This document shows, piece by piece, positions 10,353 to 18,808 of a stretch of DNA of 42,897 nt. The notes below the pieces were generated by a model. It was not told the origin of the DNA and made no database searches. It saw nothing but the letters and a program-made list of their open reading frames with translations. Every line of letters begins with the position of its first letter. Position 1 is the first letter of the stretch. The translations under genes were made by a program, and so were the position numbers. Source of the DNA: CAYSRM01 sp964475205 (GTDB lineage: Bacteria > Verrucomicrobiota > Kiritimatiellia > UBA8416 > CAYSRM01); NCBI GenBank assembly GCA_964475205.1, contig CAYYVQ010000017.1, positions 1 to 42,897 of the forward strand. The letters run 5' to 3'.

Positions 10353-10539
10353 TCTTGATGTTATGCCATGTTGTGATTGGATCAGCTTCTGCTGTTCATC
10401 AGGCCCAGGCCTGTGATCTGAATTCTTCACGCATGTGAATAAATCTTTAGAGAGGATGTGGAGTCAGAAGAGAACAGAACATGGTTGAAGAAATTAACTT
10501 ATCTTATTTGCGGTCTTAAAATGGAGGTTATGTAAAGTC

Positions 10540-10626
10540 ATGAAAAGCAAGATATTGACATTTTTTCTGTTGGAGCTGTGCGGCGCTGTAGTTGCTAATG
10601 ATGGCGTCAAATCTAAACTGGTATAG
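10540..10626 (+). CDS. 28-residue leader-like ORF with signal sequence (possible truncated porin)
   Basis: ATG 10540 is preceded by a good Shine-Dalgarno (GGAGG at 10524-10528). It encodes MKSKILTFFLLELCGAVVA then NDGVKSKLV and a stop. The first 19 residues look like a signal peptide, and the next residues resemble the mature start of a beta-barrel porin. I found no continuation in another frame downstream. It could be a real small secreted peptide, a leader, or the stump of a phosphate porin that was deleted. Its place after the Pho boxes suggests phosphate control. Confidence 0.4.
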   Translation: MKSKILTFFLLELCGAVVANDGVKSKLV

Positions 10627-10682
10627 GTTGTAAATAAGTCGAAGCCTCTCTCTAAATAGCACGGAAGGCGGGAATCCGGGAA

Positions 10683-11120
10683 ATGAACCAAAAGAAACAT
10701 TTCGACAATGGATGCGCTAAGGATTCGCTTCGAAACTGTCTGATGCGGAGCGAAGCAATGGATCTGGATGAGATCATCTCGCACCTGAAGGTGGATAAAA
10801 AGCATGTCGTTTGCGAATTACAGAAGCTTATCGACGAAGGAGAGGTAGAAGTTCTTCATCCTGTATGCGTAGCCGAACCCTCTTATTACGGCATGAAGAT
10901 GGACGCAGGCAGAACGCTGGAGCACTATAGACTGGTGCGCGAAACGGATGATGCGTTCCTGTGGGAACAGGAAGTGTTGATAAGGCTTCCTGCCGGCAGA
11001 ATGTTCAAAGTAAGCGAGAAAGAAGAAAGGAGGTATCCGAAAAAAACAGCACAGCGCAATATAACTGTTAACACAAAACTATCGAGCAAAAGCGCAGGAT
11101 TGACACCTGCTTTCACTTAA
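10683..11120 (+). CDS. Unknown protein with winged-helix-like region, in the pho cluster
   Basis: This 145-residue protein is not recognised. Residues ~15-55 (LRNCLMRSEAMDLDEIISHL, then KKHVVCELQKLIDEGEVEVL) read like a small winged helix-turn-helix: helix, helix, recognition helix and wing. The middle carries YYGMKMDAG and EHYRLVRETDD. The C-terminus (~115-145) is basic and low in complexity. It has no signal peptide or membrane segment. It lies between the Pho boxes and pstS (39 bp upstream of pstS), so co-transcription with the transporter is likely. A DNA-binding or regulatory role is only a suggestion. Confidence 0.65.
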   Translation: MNQKKHFDNGCAKDSLRNCLMRSEAMDLDEIISHLKVDKKHVVCELQKLIDEGEVEVLHPVCVAEPSYYGMKMDAGRTLEHYRLVRETDDAFLWEQEVLIRLPAGRMFKVSEKEERRYPKKTAQRNITVNTKLSSKSAGLTPAFT

Positions 11121-11159
11121 AGCACAATAAAAAACGCACAAAAAACGAGGAGAGAAGAA

Positions 11160-11975
11160 ATGAATAAGTTATTAGCATTGGTTCTGGCTACAGGAATGGC
11201 TGCCGGAACGACAGCAATGGCTAAAGAGAAAATAGTCATGGACGGTTCAACAACTGTAGGACCTATTGCCAAGGCTTTTGCCGGCTACTACGAGGCAAGA
11301 AATTCGGACGTCTCTGTTACGGTCAGCGAGACCGGCAGCGGAAACGGCGCCAAGAGCCTGATCGACAACTCATGTCACATCGCGAACATGTCGCGCTTCA
11401 TGAAAGACAAGGAATTCAAGTCCGCGGTAGCAAAAGGAATTCAGCCGGTTGCACACGCAGTGGCAATGGACGGAATTGCTATAGTGGTTCATTCCAGCAA
11501 TCCTGTCGGTGAACTCTCGGTTGAACAGGTCAGGAAGATCTATAAAGGCGAGATAACCAACTGGAAGAAACTAGGCGGACCGGATCTGAAGATCGTGAAG
11601 ATAAGTCGTGACACAAGCAGCGGAACGTTCGAAACGTTTAACAAGCTTATCATGACCAAGCAAAAGATCAAGGATGCCGAATACGTGCAGAGCAATGGAG
11701 CAGCACGTTCACGCGTCACAAAAACACCGGGAGCAATTGGCTATGTAGGCATTGGTTTTCTTGATGGTGTCAAAGCCCTAACCATTGACGGTGTTGACGT
11801 AAGCGAAGAAACAGTTGCCAGCGGGAAATACCCGGTTTCTCGTCCGTTGTTTATGTTTACCAACGGTTATCCCGAACTGGGAAGTCATGTGCATGGTCTG
11901 ATAACTTTGCACCTGACACCTGCAGGGCAGGAAATTGTCAAGGGCATAGGTTTTGTTCCTGTAACCAAGTACTAA
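11160..11975 (+). CDS. pstS: Phosphate ABC transporter, periplasmic phosphate-binding protein PstS
   Basis: This 271-residue type 2 periplasmic binding protein captures phosphate for PstCAB. The signal peptide is residues 1-21 (cut after AMA). The phosphate-binding loop motifs of PstS are visible: DGSTTVGPIAKAF near the N-terminus, SETGSGNG, and SRDTSSGTFETF in the second lobe. The length fits the short PstS family of non-enteric bacteria. A Shine-Dalgarno (GAGGAGAG) precedes ATG 11160. Strong hairpins follow the stop, which may set pstS mRNA above that of the permease genes. Confidence 0.93.
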   Translation: MNKLLALVLATGMAAGTTAMAKEKIVMDGSTTVGPIAKAFAGYYEARNSDVSVTVSETGSGNGAKSLIDNSCHIANMSRFMKDKEFKSAVAKGIQPVAHAVAMDGIAIVVHSSNPVGELSVEQVRKIYKGEITNWKKLGGPDLKIVKISRDTSSGTFETFNKLIMTKQKIKDAEYVQSNGAARSRVTKTPGAIGYVGIGFLDGVKALTIDGVDVSEETVASGKYPVSRPLFMFTNGYPELGSHVHGLITLHLTPAGQEIVKGIGFVPVTKY

Positions 11976-11990
11976 GCTCTAAGAGCTATC

Positions 11991-12053
11991 GGGGACCCCG
12001 GCGGGGGTCCCTCTCCGGGCCGCGGCCATAAAATAAAATGGCCCCGGCCCGGG
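11991..12053 (+). terminator. Two GC-rich hairpins between pstS and pstC (attenuator/mRNA stabiliser)
   Basis: Hairpin 1 pairs GGGACCCC (11992-11999) with GGGGTCCC (12004-12011). Hairpin 2 pairs 12015-12029 with 12039-12053 with two central mismatches around an AT-rich loop. Neither is followed by a U-run. They are more likely to act as a processing or stabilising element, or a partial terminator, within the operon than as a full stop. Confidence 0.6.
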
Positions 12054-12118
12054 GAAACTTCGCTTTTCAAATCGGCTTGAGCCTGTAATTTAAAAGGGAA
12101 ACATGGCGGACCTCTAAA

Positions 12119-13261
12119 ATGTCCTCAATAAACGAACAAGAATTGCTTAAGTCGAGAAGTCGGGAAAGATGGCAGAAGATTCTCTCTTTTCTGGGCAGTT
12201 CTTCCTTATTTTCTGTAACTCTGTTGTCTGCCACGGGCATCATTTTCATACTACTTTTCATTTTCAAAGATGCTCTTCCCTTCTTCCAGATGAAAGGAAT
12301 TGGCGCTCTTTTCGCATCAGATCAGTGGTACCCTGAAGGCGATCCGTCTCCAACATTTGGAGCCAGAGGCATTGTCGTCGGGTCCGCACTGGTTACAATC
12401 GGATCGTGCGCTATCGCCGTTCCCTTGGGAGTAACTGCGGCGATATGTCTCAGCGATGTTATTCCATTCACTCTGCGCCAGATAATCAAACCGGTTATCG
12501 AGCTGCTGGCTGCGATACCATCGGTTGCATATGGCTTTTTTGCTCTGGTTGTGTTTGCGCCGGTGCTGCAGGAGCAGGGAGGAACGCTGCTGGCATGGGG
12601 CATGTGGGTTATTCTCGGGCCGCTCGCAGCGCTTATATCAATCGTGCTGGGAGATCTGCTTAGTTCTAAGCTTATGGGCAGGAAATCGGCAATTCGGTGG
12701 TTCTATGCCGCAGTATTCCTGGGATTGTTTCTCTGGGGCCTGACTTCCCTTGGAGTTACATTAGATCAGATAAAGATATCGAACGGCGTTAACGCTCTGA
12801 ATGCGTCAATCCTGCTGGCCGTCATGGCGCTGCCGACCATTGTAAGCGTGTGCGAGGACTCTTTGACTGCTGTGGGAAGAAGCCTGCGGGAAGGAAGCTA
12901 CGCGCTTGGCGCAACAAGGGCTGAAACAATGGTAAAGGTGATTATTCCATCCGCCAGCGGTGGAATAGTGGCGGCAATCATCCTCGGTATCATGCGGGCC
13001 ATAGGTGAAACCATGGTGGTTCTGATGGCTGCCGGAAACTCCTTCGAGGTGCCGGAACCATGGTTTAATTTCCTTGAAGGTGTTAGAACTTTGACGGCGA
13101 CTATCGCACTGGAGATGGGAGAAACCGACCAGACAGCCGGGGCGCCTCATTATCACTCGCTTTTCGCGCTTGGTTTCTACCTGCTCATTTTCTCCTTTAT
13201 CTGCAACGTTGTAAGTGAATGGGCCGTGCGCAGAACAAAGCGAAGATTGAAGGGACTATAA
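12119..13261 (+). CDS. pstC: Phosphate ABC transporter permease PstC
   Basis: This 380-residue inner-membrane permease has about six or seven TM segments, the first at ~29-50. The conserved MetI-like coupling segment is seen late in the protein (EGSYALGATRAETMVKVIIPSASGG), followed by GIMRAIGETMVVLMAAGNS, which is typical of PstC. It forms the channel with PstA and is driven by PstB. The TAA stop shares its last A with the pstA ATG (13261), which indicates translational coupling. The N-terminal cytoplasmic stretch of ~28 residues is unremarkable. Confidence 0.93.
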   Translation: MSSINEQELLKSRSRERWQKILSFLGSSSLFSVTLLSATGIIFILLFIFKDALPFFQMKGIGALFASDQWYPEGDPSPTFGARGIVVGSALVTIGSCAIAVPLGVTAAICLSDVIPFTLRQIIKPVIELLAAIPSVAYGFFALVVFAPVLQEQGGTLLAWGMWVILGPLAALISIVLGDLLSSKLMGRKSAIRWFYAAVFLGLFLWGLTSLGVTLDQIKISNGVNALNASILLAVMALPTIVSVCEDSLTAVGRSLREGSYALGATRAETMVKVIIPSASGGIVAAIILGIMRAIGETMVVLMAAGNSFEVPEPWFNFLEGVRTLTATIALEMGETDQTAGAPHYHSLFALGFYLLIFSFICNVVSEWAVRRTKRRLKGL

Positions 13262-14595
13262 TGGAATTGTCTACAAGAAAAGTTTTGGATCGGGCATTTT
13301 CCGGAACAGGTTTCTTTTCCCTTTTACTGATGTGCGCAGCGCTGGTAATTCTGCTTGCCCCTATCTTTATTAAAGGATCCACGGCTTTCTTCTTCAATGA
13401 AACCGTAGAAGGCAGGGAATACAAGCTGGAGACCTTTAACAGGGGCAACGCCGGCAAGCTTCACGAAGAGCTTTCCAGAGCTGAAAAGGCCAGAAAACCT
13501 GTCTATGAGATGCTTGAGAAATATGACAGGGAAATCGGCTGGACGGATATGAAGGAAAGGAAGGCCCTTGACAGCATCAAAGAGAAGGTGCGTAAGCTGC
13601 TTGGACCGCTACCCGGCGAAAATACTCCAGCTCTTCCTCGTGAACAATACGGTCAGACCAGATGGGATCGCGCCCAGGCTCACTTGCATAACCTGCTTTA
13701 TCGAGAAGAATATGTATTCGAAAACTCGGGAGAGCTGGGCAAGAAGGTCTACAAACCGCGCAGAGACAAGTTCAAGGGCACATCACTTGAACCTCTTTTC
13801 ACGTATTTTGAGGAAAACCTTGATAAAATGCTACTCCCAAGGCGTAAATTCTACTGGAGATTCCTGTTTGACCCGCCCGAAGATGCGTATTTCTTCGGCG
13901 GCATATGGCCCTCTTTTCTCGGAACGCTCTATTTGACAATAGGCACTATGCTCGTGGCGGCGCCGATCGGAATTATTTCCGCAATCTATCTTACACAGTA
14001 CGCTGGAGAAAATCTTTTTGTCAGTTTTCTCAGAAGCTGCATCAGCACTCTTGCAGGTGTGCCCAGCGTTGTATTCGGGCTCTTCGGACTGGCTTTCTTT
14101 ATCAATACGCTCCCTGTATTTGATGGAAAAAGTGTGGCTGTAGGCTGCTTTACCCTGGCTCTGCTTGTTCTTCCCACTGTTATAAGAGCATCGGAAGAGG
14201 CTATTCTAGCCGTCCCTCGAACCTATAAGGAAGCCTCCCTCGGGTTGGGCGCAACTAAATGGCATACTATATCAAAAGTAATTCTTCCTGCAGCATTTCC
14301 GGGCATCATAACCAGCATTATTATCAGTATGGGCAGGGCTGCGGGTGAGACTGCGCCTATACTTTTTACCGCTGCTGTCACCCAGGGTGGCGCTTTAGCG
14401 CCTAACGAGATTTTCTCGCAGGCAAGCCCGGCTCTTCCTGTCAGCATTTATTCAATTGTCACGGTACACAGACAGGTGGAAGAAGTCAGACATGTTCAGT
14501 TCGGTATGGTGATGTCGCTGGTTTCGCTTGTCCTTATTCTGAATGTTGTCGCAATAGTCATGAGAGCTAGAATTTCCCGAAAATTGAGAGGATAG
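13261..14595 (+). CDS. pstA: Phosphate ABC transporter permease PstA with large periplasmic insert
   Basis: I choose ATG 13261 because it overlaps the pstC stop by one base; the protein is 444 residues. TM1 is at ~15-37. The permease core begins near residue 215 (GGIWPSFLGTLYLTIGTMLV) and contains ASLGLGATKWHTISKVILPA and MGRAAGETAPILFTAA, which identify PstA. Between TM1 and the core is a ~170-residue charged, mainly helical region (residues ~40-210). It is absent from E. coli-type PstA of ~290 residues and probably faces the periplasm. Its role is unknown; an interaction with PstS or PhoR is speculation. Confidence 0.9.
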   Translation: MELSTRKVLDRAFSGTGFFSLLLMCAALVILLAPIFIKGSTAFFFNETVEGREYKLETFNRGNAGKLHEELSRAEKARKPVYEMLEKYDREIGWTDMKERKALDSIKEKVRKLLGPLPGENTPALPREQYGQTRWDRAQAHLHNLLYREEYVFENSGELGKKVYKPRRDKFKGTSLEPLFTYFEENLDKMLLPRRKFYWRFLFDPPEDAYFFGGIWPSFLGTLYLTIGTMLVAAPIGIISAIYLTQYAGENLFVSFLRSCISTLAGVPSVVFGLFGLAFFINTLPVFDGKSVAVGCFTLALLVLPTVIRASEEAILAVPRTYKEASLGLGATKWHTISKVILPAAFPGIITSIIISMGRAAGETAPILFTAAVTQGGALAPNEIFSQASPALPVSIYSIVTVHRQVEEVRHVQFGMVMSLVSLVLILNVVAIVMRARISRKLRG

Positions 14596-14611
14596 AAGGG
14601 AGTAAATACCC

Positions 14612-15436
14612 ATGCCAATGGAAGACATAAATGTACATCCAAGCGCAGCTTTGCCTGATGAGCGAGGTGGCGTTCAGGATTCTGAGACGGTAGTATCAGC
14701 AAGAGATTTTTCTCTTTTTTACAGGGAAAATGAAGCCGTAAAAAAATTGTCTGTAGACATTCCGCAAGGACAGGTAACAGCCATCATAGGTCCCAGCGGC
14801 TGTGGCAAGAGCACTTTTCTCAGGTCCATAAACAGGATGAACGACCTTATTCCCAAGACCAGCACAAAAGGAGAGCTTTTTCTTGGAAAACAAGACGCTT
14901 ATGCGCCGCGGGTCGACGTTGTTTCCCTTAGAAAAAGAGTTGGTATGGTCTTTCAGGAACCCAACCCTTTTCCGAAATCAATATTCGAGAACATAGCCTT
15001 CGGACCACGGCTGGACGGAACACGATCGAGAACGAAGCTACGTGAAATTGTTGAAAGAAGCCTTCGCCAGGCGGCATTATGGGAAGAAGTTAAAGACCGG
15101 CTTGACTCGAATGCAATGGGACTTTCCGGCGGGCAGCAGCAGCGTCTTTGTATTGCCAGGGCGCTGGCGGTCGATCCGGATGTGCTGTTGATGGACGAGC
15201 CGACTTCAGCGTTGGACCCAAGGGCTACAACCAAGATCGAGGACCTGATAGGCGAACTGAGAGGCAAATATACAATTATAATTGTGACCCATAATATGCA
15301 GCAGGCTGCAAGGGTTTCGGATATGACGCTTTTCATGTACGAAGGGGTCCTGATTGAATATGGAGACACAAGGCGGCTTTTTACGGCCCCTTCCCAGAAA
15401 CAGACAGAGGATTACATTACAGGAAGATTCGGATAA
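14612..15436 (+). CDS. pstB: Phosphate ABC transporter ATP-binding protein PstB
   Basis: This 274-residue ABC ATPase energises PstCA. Walker A GPSGCGKS is at residues 60-67, the Q-loop in VFQEPNPFPKSI is typical of PstB, the signature LSGGQQQR is at ~171-178, and Walker B LLMDEP (Asp195, Glu196) is followed by TSALDP. An H-loop (VTHNMQQA) is present. The C-terminal YITGRFG is the normal PstB end. The gene lies 16 bp after pstA and 18 bp before the likely phoU start. An N-terminal extension of ~28 residues precedes the ABC fold. Confidence 0.95.
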   Translation: MPMEDINVHPSAALPDERGGVQDSETVVSARDFSLFYRENEAVKKLSVDIPQGQVTAIIGPSGCGKSTFLRSINRMNDLIPKTSTKGELFLGKQDAYAPRVDVVSLRKRVGMVFQEPNPFPKSIFENIAFGPRLDGTRSRTKLREIVERSLRQAALWEEVKDRLDSNAMGLSGGQQQRLCIARALAVDPDVLLMDEPTSALDPRATTKIEDLIGELRGKYTIIIVTHNMQQAARVSDMTLFMYEGVLIEYGDTRRLFTAPSQKQTEDYITGRFG

Positions 15437-15454
15437 ACCCGGGAGACTTTGACT

Positions 15455-16123
15455 ATGACAATGCATTTTTTCAAAGAAGTTGACGGACTTAAAAAGCAGG
15501 TGCTCTCTTTGTGCGCCATGGTTGAGGAAAACCTTAACAAGGCGGTTCGTTCCATCGAAGAGCAGGATGCGGATCTTGCCATGCAGGTCATCGAAGCCGA
15601 CAGCCGCATTGATGAGCGGGAAGTGGAAGTTGAAGAAGAAAGCCTGAAAATACTTGCCCTCCATCAGCCTGTGGCCATTGACTTGCGGTTCATAATCGCG
15701 GTTTTAAAGATCAACAATGACCTCGAACGAATCGGCGACCTCGCTGTTAACATTGCTGAACGATCTGTTCATCTCTGCAACCGTAGCAGATTAAGCATAC
15801 CTGTTGACTTTGAAGGTATGACTGAGAAAGTCAGAAATATGCTTAAAAAAAGTATCGATGCCCTGGTAAACATGGACGCTGACCTTGCAAGGGAAGTCTG
15901 TAAAGCTGATGATGAAGTAGATGAGATAAACAGACAAATTCATGACATGGTTATAAAACACATGGAGCAAAGCGATTCGGCTGAAGAGATAGACAGCCTG
16001 ATGCAGTTGCTGTCGGTAGCGCGCCAGCTCGAACGAATTGCCGACCATGCAACAAACATCGGCGAAGATTTGATTTATACCATAGAAGCCAGAATAATCC
16101 GGCACCATGCCGATGAACCCTAA
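15455..16123 (+). CDS. phoU: Phosphate signalling protein PhoU
   Basis: This 222-residue protein has two repeated three-helix PhoU domains. Each carries the E/DxxxD-type metal-binding helix: NNDLERIGDLAVNIAE in the first and ARQLERIADHATNIGEDL in the second. PhoU binds PstB/PhoR and keeps the regulon off when phosphate is ample. I start at ATG 15455 because GGGAG lies 9 bp upstream; TTG 15449 and ATG 15461 are alternatives. It is the last gene of the pst operon. Confidence 0.93.
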   Translation: MTMHFFKEVDGLKKQVLSLCAMVEENLNKAVRSIEEQDADLAMQVIEADSRIDEREVEVEEESLKILALHQPVAIDLRFIIAVLKINNDLERIGDLAVNIAERSVHLCNRSRLSIPVDFEGMTEKVRNMLKKSIDALVNMDADLAREVCKADDEVDEINRQIHDMVIKHMEQSDSAEEIDSLMQLLSVARQLERIADHATNIGEDLIYTIEARIIRHHADEP

Positions 16124-16126
16124 CCT

Positions 16127-16215
16127 GATCTATTCATCAACTCGGCGAGTTGATGGATAGATCACTCTGGCGCAACGTGTTGCGCCAGAGACGTGAGTCG
16201 AGCCGCTTGAGCGGC
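16127..16215. repeat. Cluster of three perfect or near-perfect hairpins after phoU
   Basis: Palindrome 1 (16127-16163) has 18-nt arms with one mismatch. Palindrome 2 (16165-16190) has perfect 12-bp arms, CTCTGGCGCAAC and its complement, around GT. Palindrome 3 (16202-16215) pairs GCCGCT with AGCGGC around TG. They begin 4 bp after the phoU stop. The first could terminate the pst operon in both directions. Three unrelated palindromes in a row also recall REP-type or small-RNA elements. Confidence 0.75.
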
Positions 16216-16553
16216 GATTCCTGCTGCGAGCGCTGATCGAGACACTGTGACGGCACCAAAACCGCCAGCAATTCTCATTATGGCCTCTTCCCCAAAAACC
16301 TATTGGAATGAGGATGTGCGTAGTAGCGCGGGCCTCGGCTTTCGGTGAAGCCGGGCCTACTCGCGCGTGGCGGCAATATCGTGCCGGATCTCCCGCCAGG
16401 CCAGACGTGGCAAAATGGCGATAATTAGAATTGCTGCAAAACCGCCTCCCACCCTTGCTTGAACAAGACGCTTCTGATAAAATATTATCGTTTTGCAATA
16501 ATCGATCTTGGCTCAAAAGTTGTAGGCAATTGCGGCAATAAAGGAAGTGATTA
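16216..16553. other. Non-coding spacer with a further hairpin (16327-16367)
   Basis: I see no convincing gene here. A fourth hairpin is built from GGCC-T-CGGCTT (16331-16341) and AAGCCG-GGCC (16348-16357), with GC-rich flanks. An AT-rich stretch at 16470-16510 may hold the promoter of the next gene. A minus-strand open frame across the region has no start context or recognisable sequence. Confidence 0.5.
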
Positions 16554-17318
16554 ATGGCGGTAACAGCGGGCATATTAGGTGGGTTTCTTGATACCGAGCT
16601 GAGAATAGAAGATTTTCAGGATTCTTCAAATAACGGCTTGCAGGTCGGTCACGAAACTCAACAGGTGGCGCGAGTATGTTTTGGCGTTGATGCTTCGATT
16701 GAATTCTTTGAAAAAGCGGCTGCAAGAAACGCTGACGCGGTTGTTTGTCATCATGGAATAAGCTGGGGCGATTCGCTCAAACGTATTGCGGGCCTTAATT
16801 ACAGGAGGATCGAGTTTCTTGTGCGACACGGCATTGTGCTATACGCATATCACCTTCCGCTCGATGCCCACCCGAAATACGGCAACAACGCGCAGATCTG
16901 CAGGGTCATGGATCTGAAGAAGGTCAAGCCGTTTGGTTATTACAAAGGTAAACAGATAGGGTTCAGGGGCGAGTTTCCCGAGCCATTTTCTTATACGGAT
17001 TTCAAGAAAATGGTTAGAGCCAGGGTGGGCCAGGAAATCAAATCCATGGACTTTGGCGGAAATCAAATCAGGACGGTTGCGGTAATTTCCGGCGCCGCAT
17101 CTGAAGGTGTCGAAGAGGCTGCCATTGAAGGAATTGACGTATATTTGTCAGGCGAACCTTCCCTTGTTGCTTATAACCTTGCGCGGGAATACAATATCAA
17201 CGCTGTTTTCGCCGGCCATTATGCTACAGAGGTTTTCGGAGTAAGGGCCTTGAGCAATGTTGTCGCAAAACGATTCGGGATTGAAACAGAAATGATCGAT
17301 CTGGGCGTCCCTTTTTAA
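16554..17318 (+). CDS. Nif3-like dinuclear metal-binding protein (DUF34)
   Basis: This 254-residue member of the Nif3/YbgI family binds two metal ions. Visible ligand motifs are VVCHHGISWG near residue 65, HLPLDAHPKYGNN near 100, and GHYATEVFGVRAL near 220, where the usual GHHxTE has Tyr in place of the second His. The family is annotated as GTP cyclohydrolase 1 type 2 homolog, but the true function is unsettled. The Shine-Dalgarno is AAGGAAGTG before ATG 16554. It lies upstream of the WD40 gene in the same direction with a short gap. Confidence 0.9.
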   Translation: MAVTAGILGGFLDTELRIEDFQDSSNNGLQVGHETQQVARVCFGVDASIEFFEKAAARNADAVVCHHGISWGDSLKRIAGLNYRRIEFLVRHGIVLYAYHLPLDAHPKYGNNAQICRVMDLKKVKPFGYYKGKQIGFRGEFPEPFSYTDFKKMVRARVGQEIKSMDFGGNQIRTVAVISGAASEGVEEAAIEGIDVYLSGEPSLVAYNLAREYNINAVFAGHYATEVFGVRALSNVVAKRFGIETEMIDLGVPF

Positions 17319-17368
17319 GGCAACACCATCGTTTGCTGATCAGGACATGTAACGCGAAAGGATATCAC

Positions 17369-18793
17369 ATGAAAGAAGCTCCCTTCAAAGCGAGGGATAA
17401 ATCCCTCAATGTCCGCAGGTTTCTTTATGCCTGCGCTTTCTGGACGGTTGCAGGTGATGAGGAACTGAAAGCCGAAGAGCAGCAGTGGCTTGAGGCGCAG
17501 TTTGGCGAAGAAGGGGCAACCTCTTCACTCGAAGAATTCGTCTCTCTGGAAAGCTCTGACTTTTTTGACGCATTTGATTCTGCGGCAGATGCGCTGAGCG
17601 AAGAAGAAAAAAGAGACATTTATCCCCGTCTGGAAGAGTGGCTTTATTCCTGCGCTACTGCCGATGGAACTGAGGGAACCGGTGAACGGGATGTAATTCT
17701 GAAGATTAAAAACCGGCTGTCGCTGGAAACTGAGCTAAGAAATCTTGGCATACCCCGGAGCGCCGAACCAGGGGCGCAAAGCGGACCTGTGGAATCGAGA
17801 GTTGTCAGCACAAGAAACCAGGAAATCGCCGGGGTGGAACCGCAGGTGTCGGACTATTCCGCCCAGGGAAACGATATTTCAATTGTCAGGCAGGGCAGCC
17901 GCGTTCTTTCGGGACATGATACGGAAGTAACAGCGCTGGATATATCCAGAGATGGCAAAAGGGTGGTATCCGGCTCGGAAGACGGTTCTGTGAGGATATG
18001 GGACTGGAAAGACGGCACCGAGCTTATGAACGAATATGTGCATGAGATGGGCGTGATGGCCCTGCGCTGTTCACCAAAAGATGCCAGGGCGGTTACCGGT
18101 GATCGCCTGGGGGATGTTGTCGCCTGGGATGTTGAAAATTGCCGGACGTTATGGAAAAAGCAGGGCAAAAAGAAAATGAACGGCGGTGTTACGGGCATTG
18201 ACATAAGCGCGGATGGCCGAAAGATGTGCGCCTCGCTTAATACAGGAATTGTAACAGTCTGGGATTTTGAGAACGGCGAACCGGAATATATAGAGGGAAA
18301 AAAGAAATGGGGGAGCATAAATACAGTTCGCTTTACACCGGATGCATCAGGCTTGATCTCCGGCGGAGACGACGGGATGCTGCGTTTCTGGAAAACGCAG
18401 AACCTGGAGCTTGACGGTTTTATCGAAGGCCATGAGGCCGGCATTACAGCGATTGATATAAGTTCTGATGGCAAGAGACTTGCTTCTGTGGGCAGAGACA
18501 ACATGGTCAGGATATGGAACATGGAAGAAAGAAAGCCTGTTTATGAACTCGAAGGCCATAATTTCAGCGTTTATGACGTTTGTTTCAGTCGTGATGACAG
18601 GTTTGTAGCCAGCGGGTCCTGGGACCATACCCTGAGATTATGGGATGTGGAGTCGGGCCGGCAGTTGTTGAAAATGGAATCGATAGACGGGCGTTTTTCA
18701 TCCGTGGTATTTGATCCGGAAACCGAGTTTCTTCTGGCCGGAAGCTCTGAAAAAGTTGTGCATGTTTTGAATCTAAAGGAGAAAAAATCATAG
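17369..18793 (+). CDS. Seven-bladed WD40 protein with TerB-like N-terminal domain
   Basis: ATG 17369 is chosen because GAAAGGA lies 8 bp upstream (an in-frame start at 17333 is weaker), giving 474 residues. Residues ~10-120 are acidic and helical (YACAFWTVAGDEELKAEEQQ) and resemble a TerB-like domain. Residues ~175-474 hold seven WD40 repeats, for example GHDTEVTALDIS...VRIWDW, GHEAGITAIDIS...VRIWNM and GHNFSVYDVCFS...LRLWDV. These should close one propeller. There is no signal peptide, so the protein is cytoplasmic. WD40 propellers usually serve as protein-binding platforms. It is 15 bp upstream of the Bax-inhibitor family gene. Confidence 0.85.
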   Translation: MKEAPFKARDKSLNVRRFLYACAFWTVAGDEELKAEEQQWLEAQFGEEGATSSLEEFVSLESSDFFDAFDSAADALSEEEKRDIYPRLEEWLYSCATADGTEGTGERDVILKIKNRLSLETELRNLGIPRSAEPGAQSGPVESRVVSTRNQEIAGVEPQVSDYSAQGNDISIVRQGSRVLSGHDTEVTALDISRDGKRVVSGSEDGSVRIWDWKDGTELMNEYVHEMGVMALRCSPKDARAVTGDRLGDVVAWDVENCRTLWKKQGKKKMNGGVTGIDISADGRKMCASLNTGIVTVWDFENGEPEYIEGKKKWGSINTVRFTPDASGLISGGDDGMLRFWKTQNLELDGFIEGHEAGITAIDISSDGKRLASVGRDNMVRIWNMEERKPVYELEGHNFSVYDVCFSRDDRFVASGSWDHTLRLWDVESGRQLLKMESIDGRFSSVVFDPETEFLLAGSSEKVVHVLNLKEKKS

Positions 18794-18808
18794 GAAGGAG
18801 ATAAATAT

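Noticed and set aside
11060..11080. TTAACACAAAACTATC as a further Pho box before pstS
   Set aside because: Only the first half-site resembles the motif and it lies within the coding end of the upstream gene.
16130..16573. 147-codon minus-strand open frame after phoU
   Set aside because: It covers the hairpin cluster, overlaps the start of the Nif3-like gene and has no recognisable sequence; the palindromes explain the region better.
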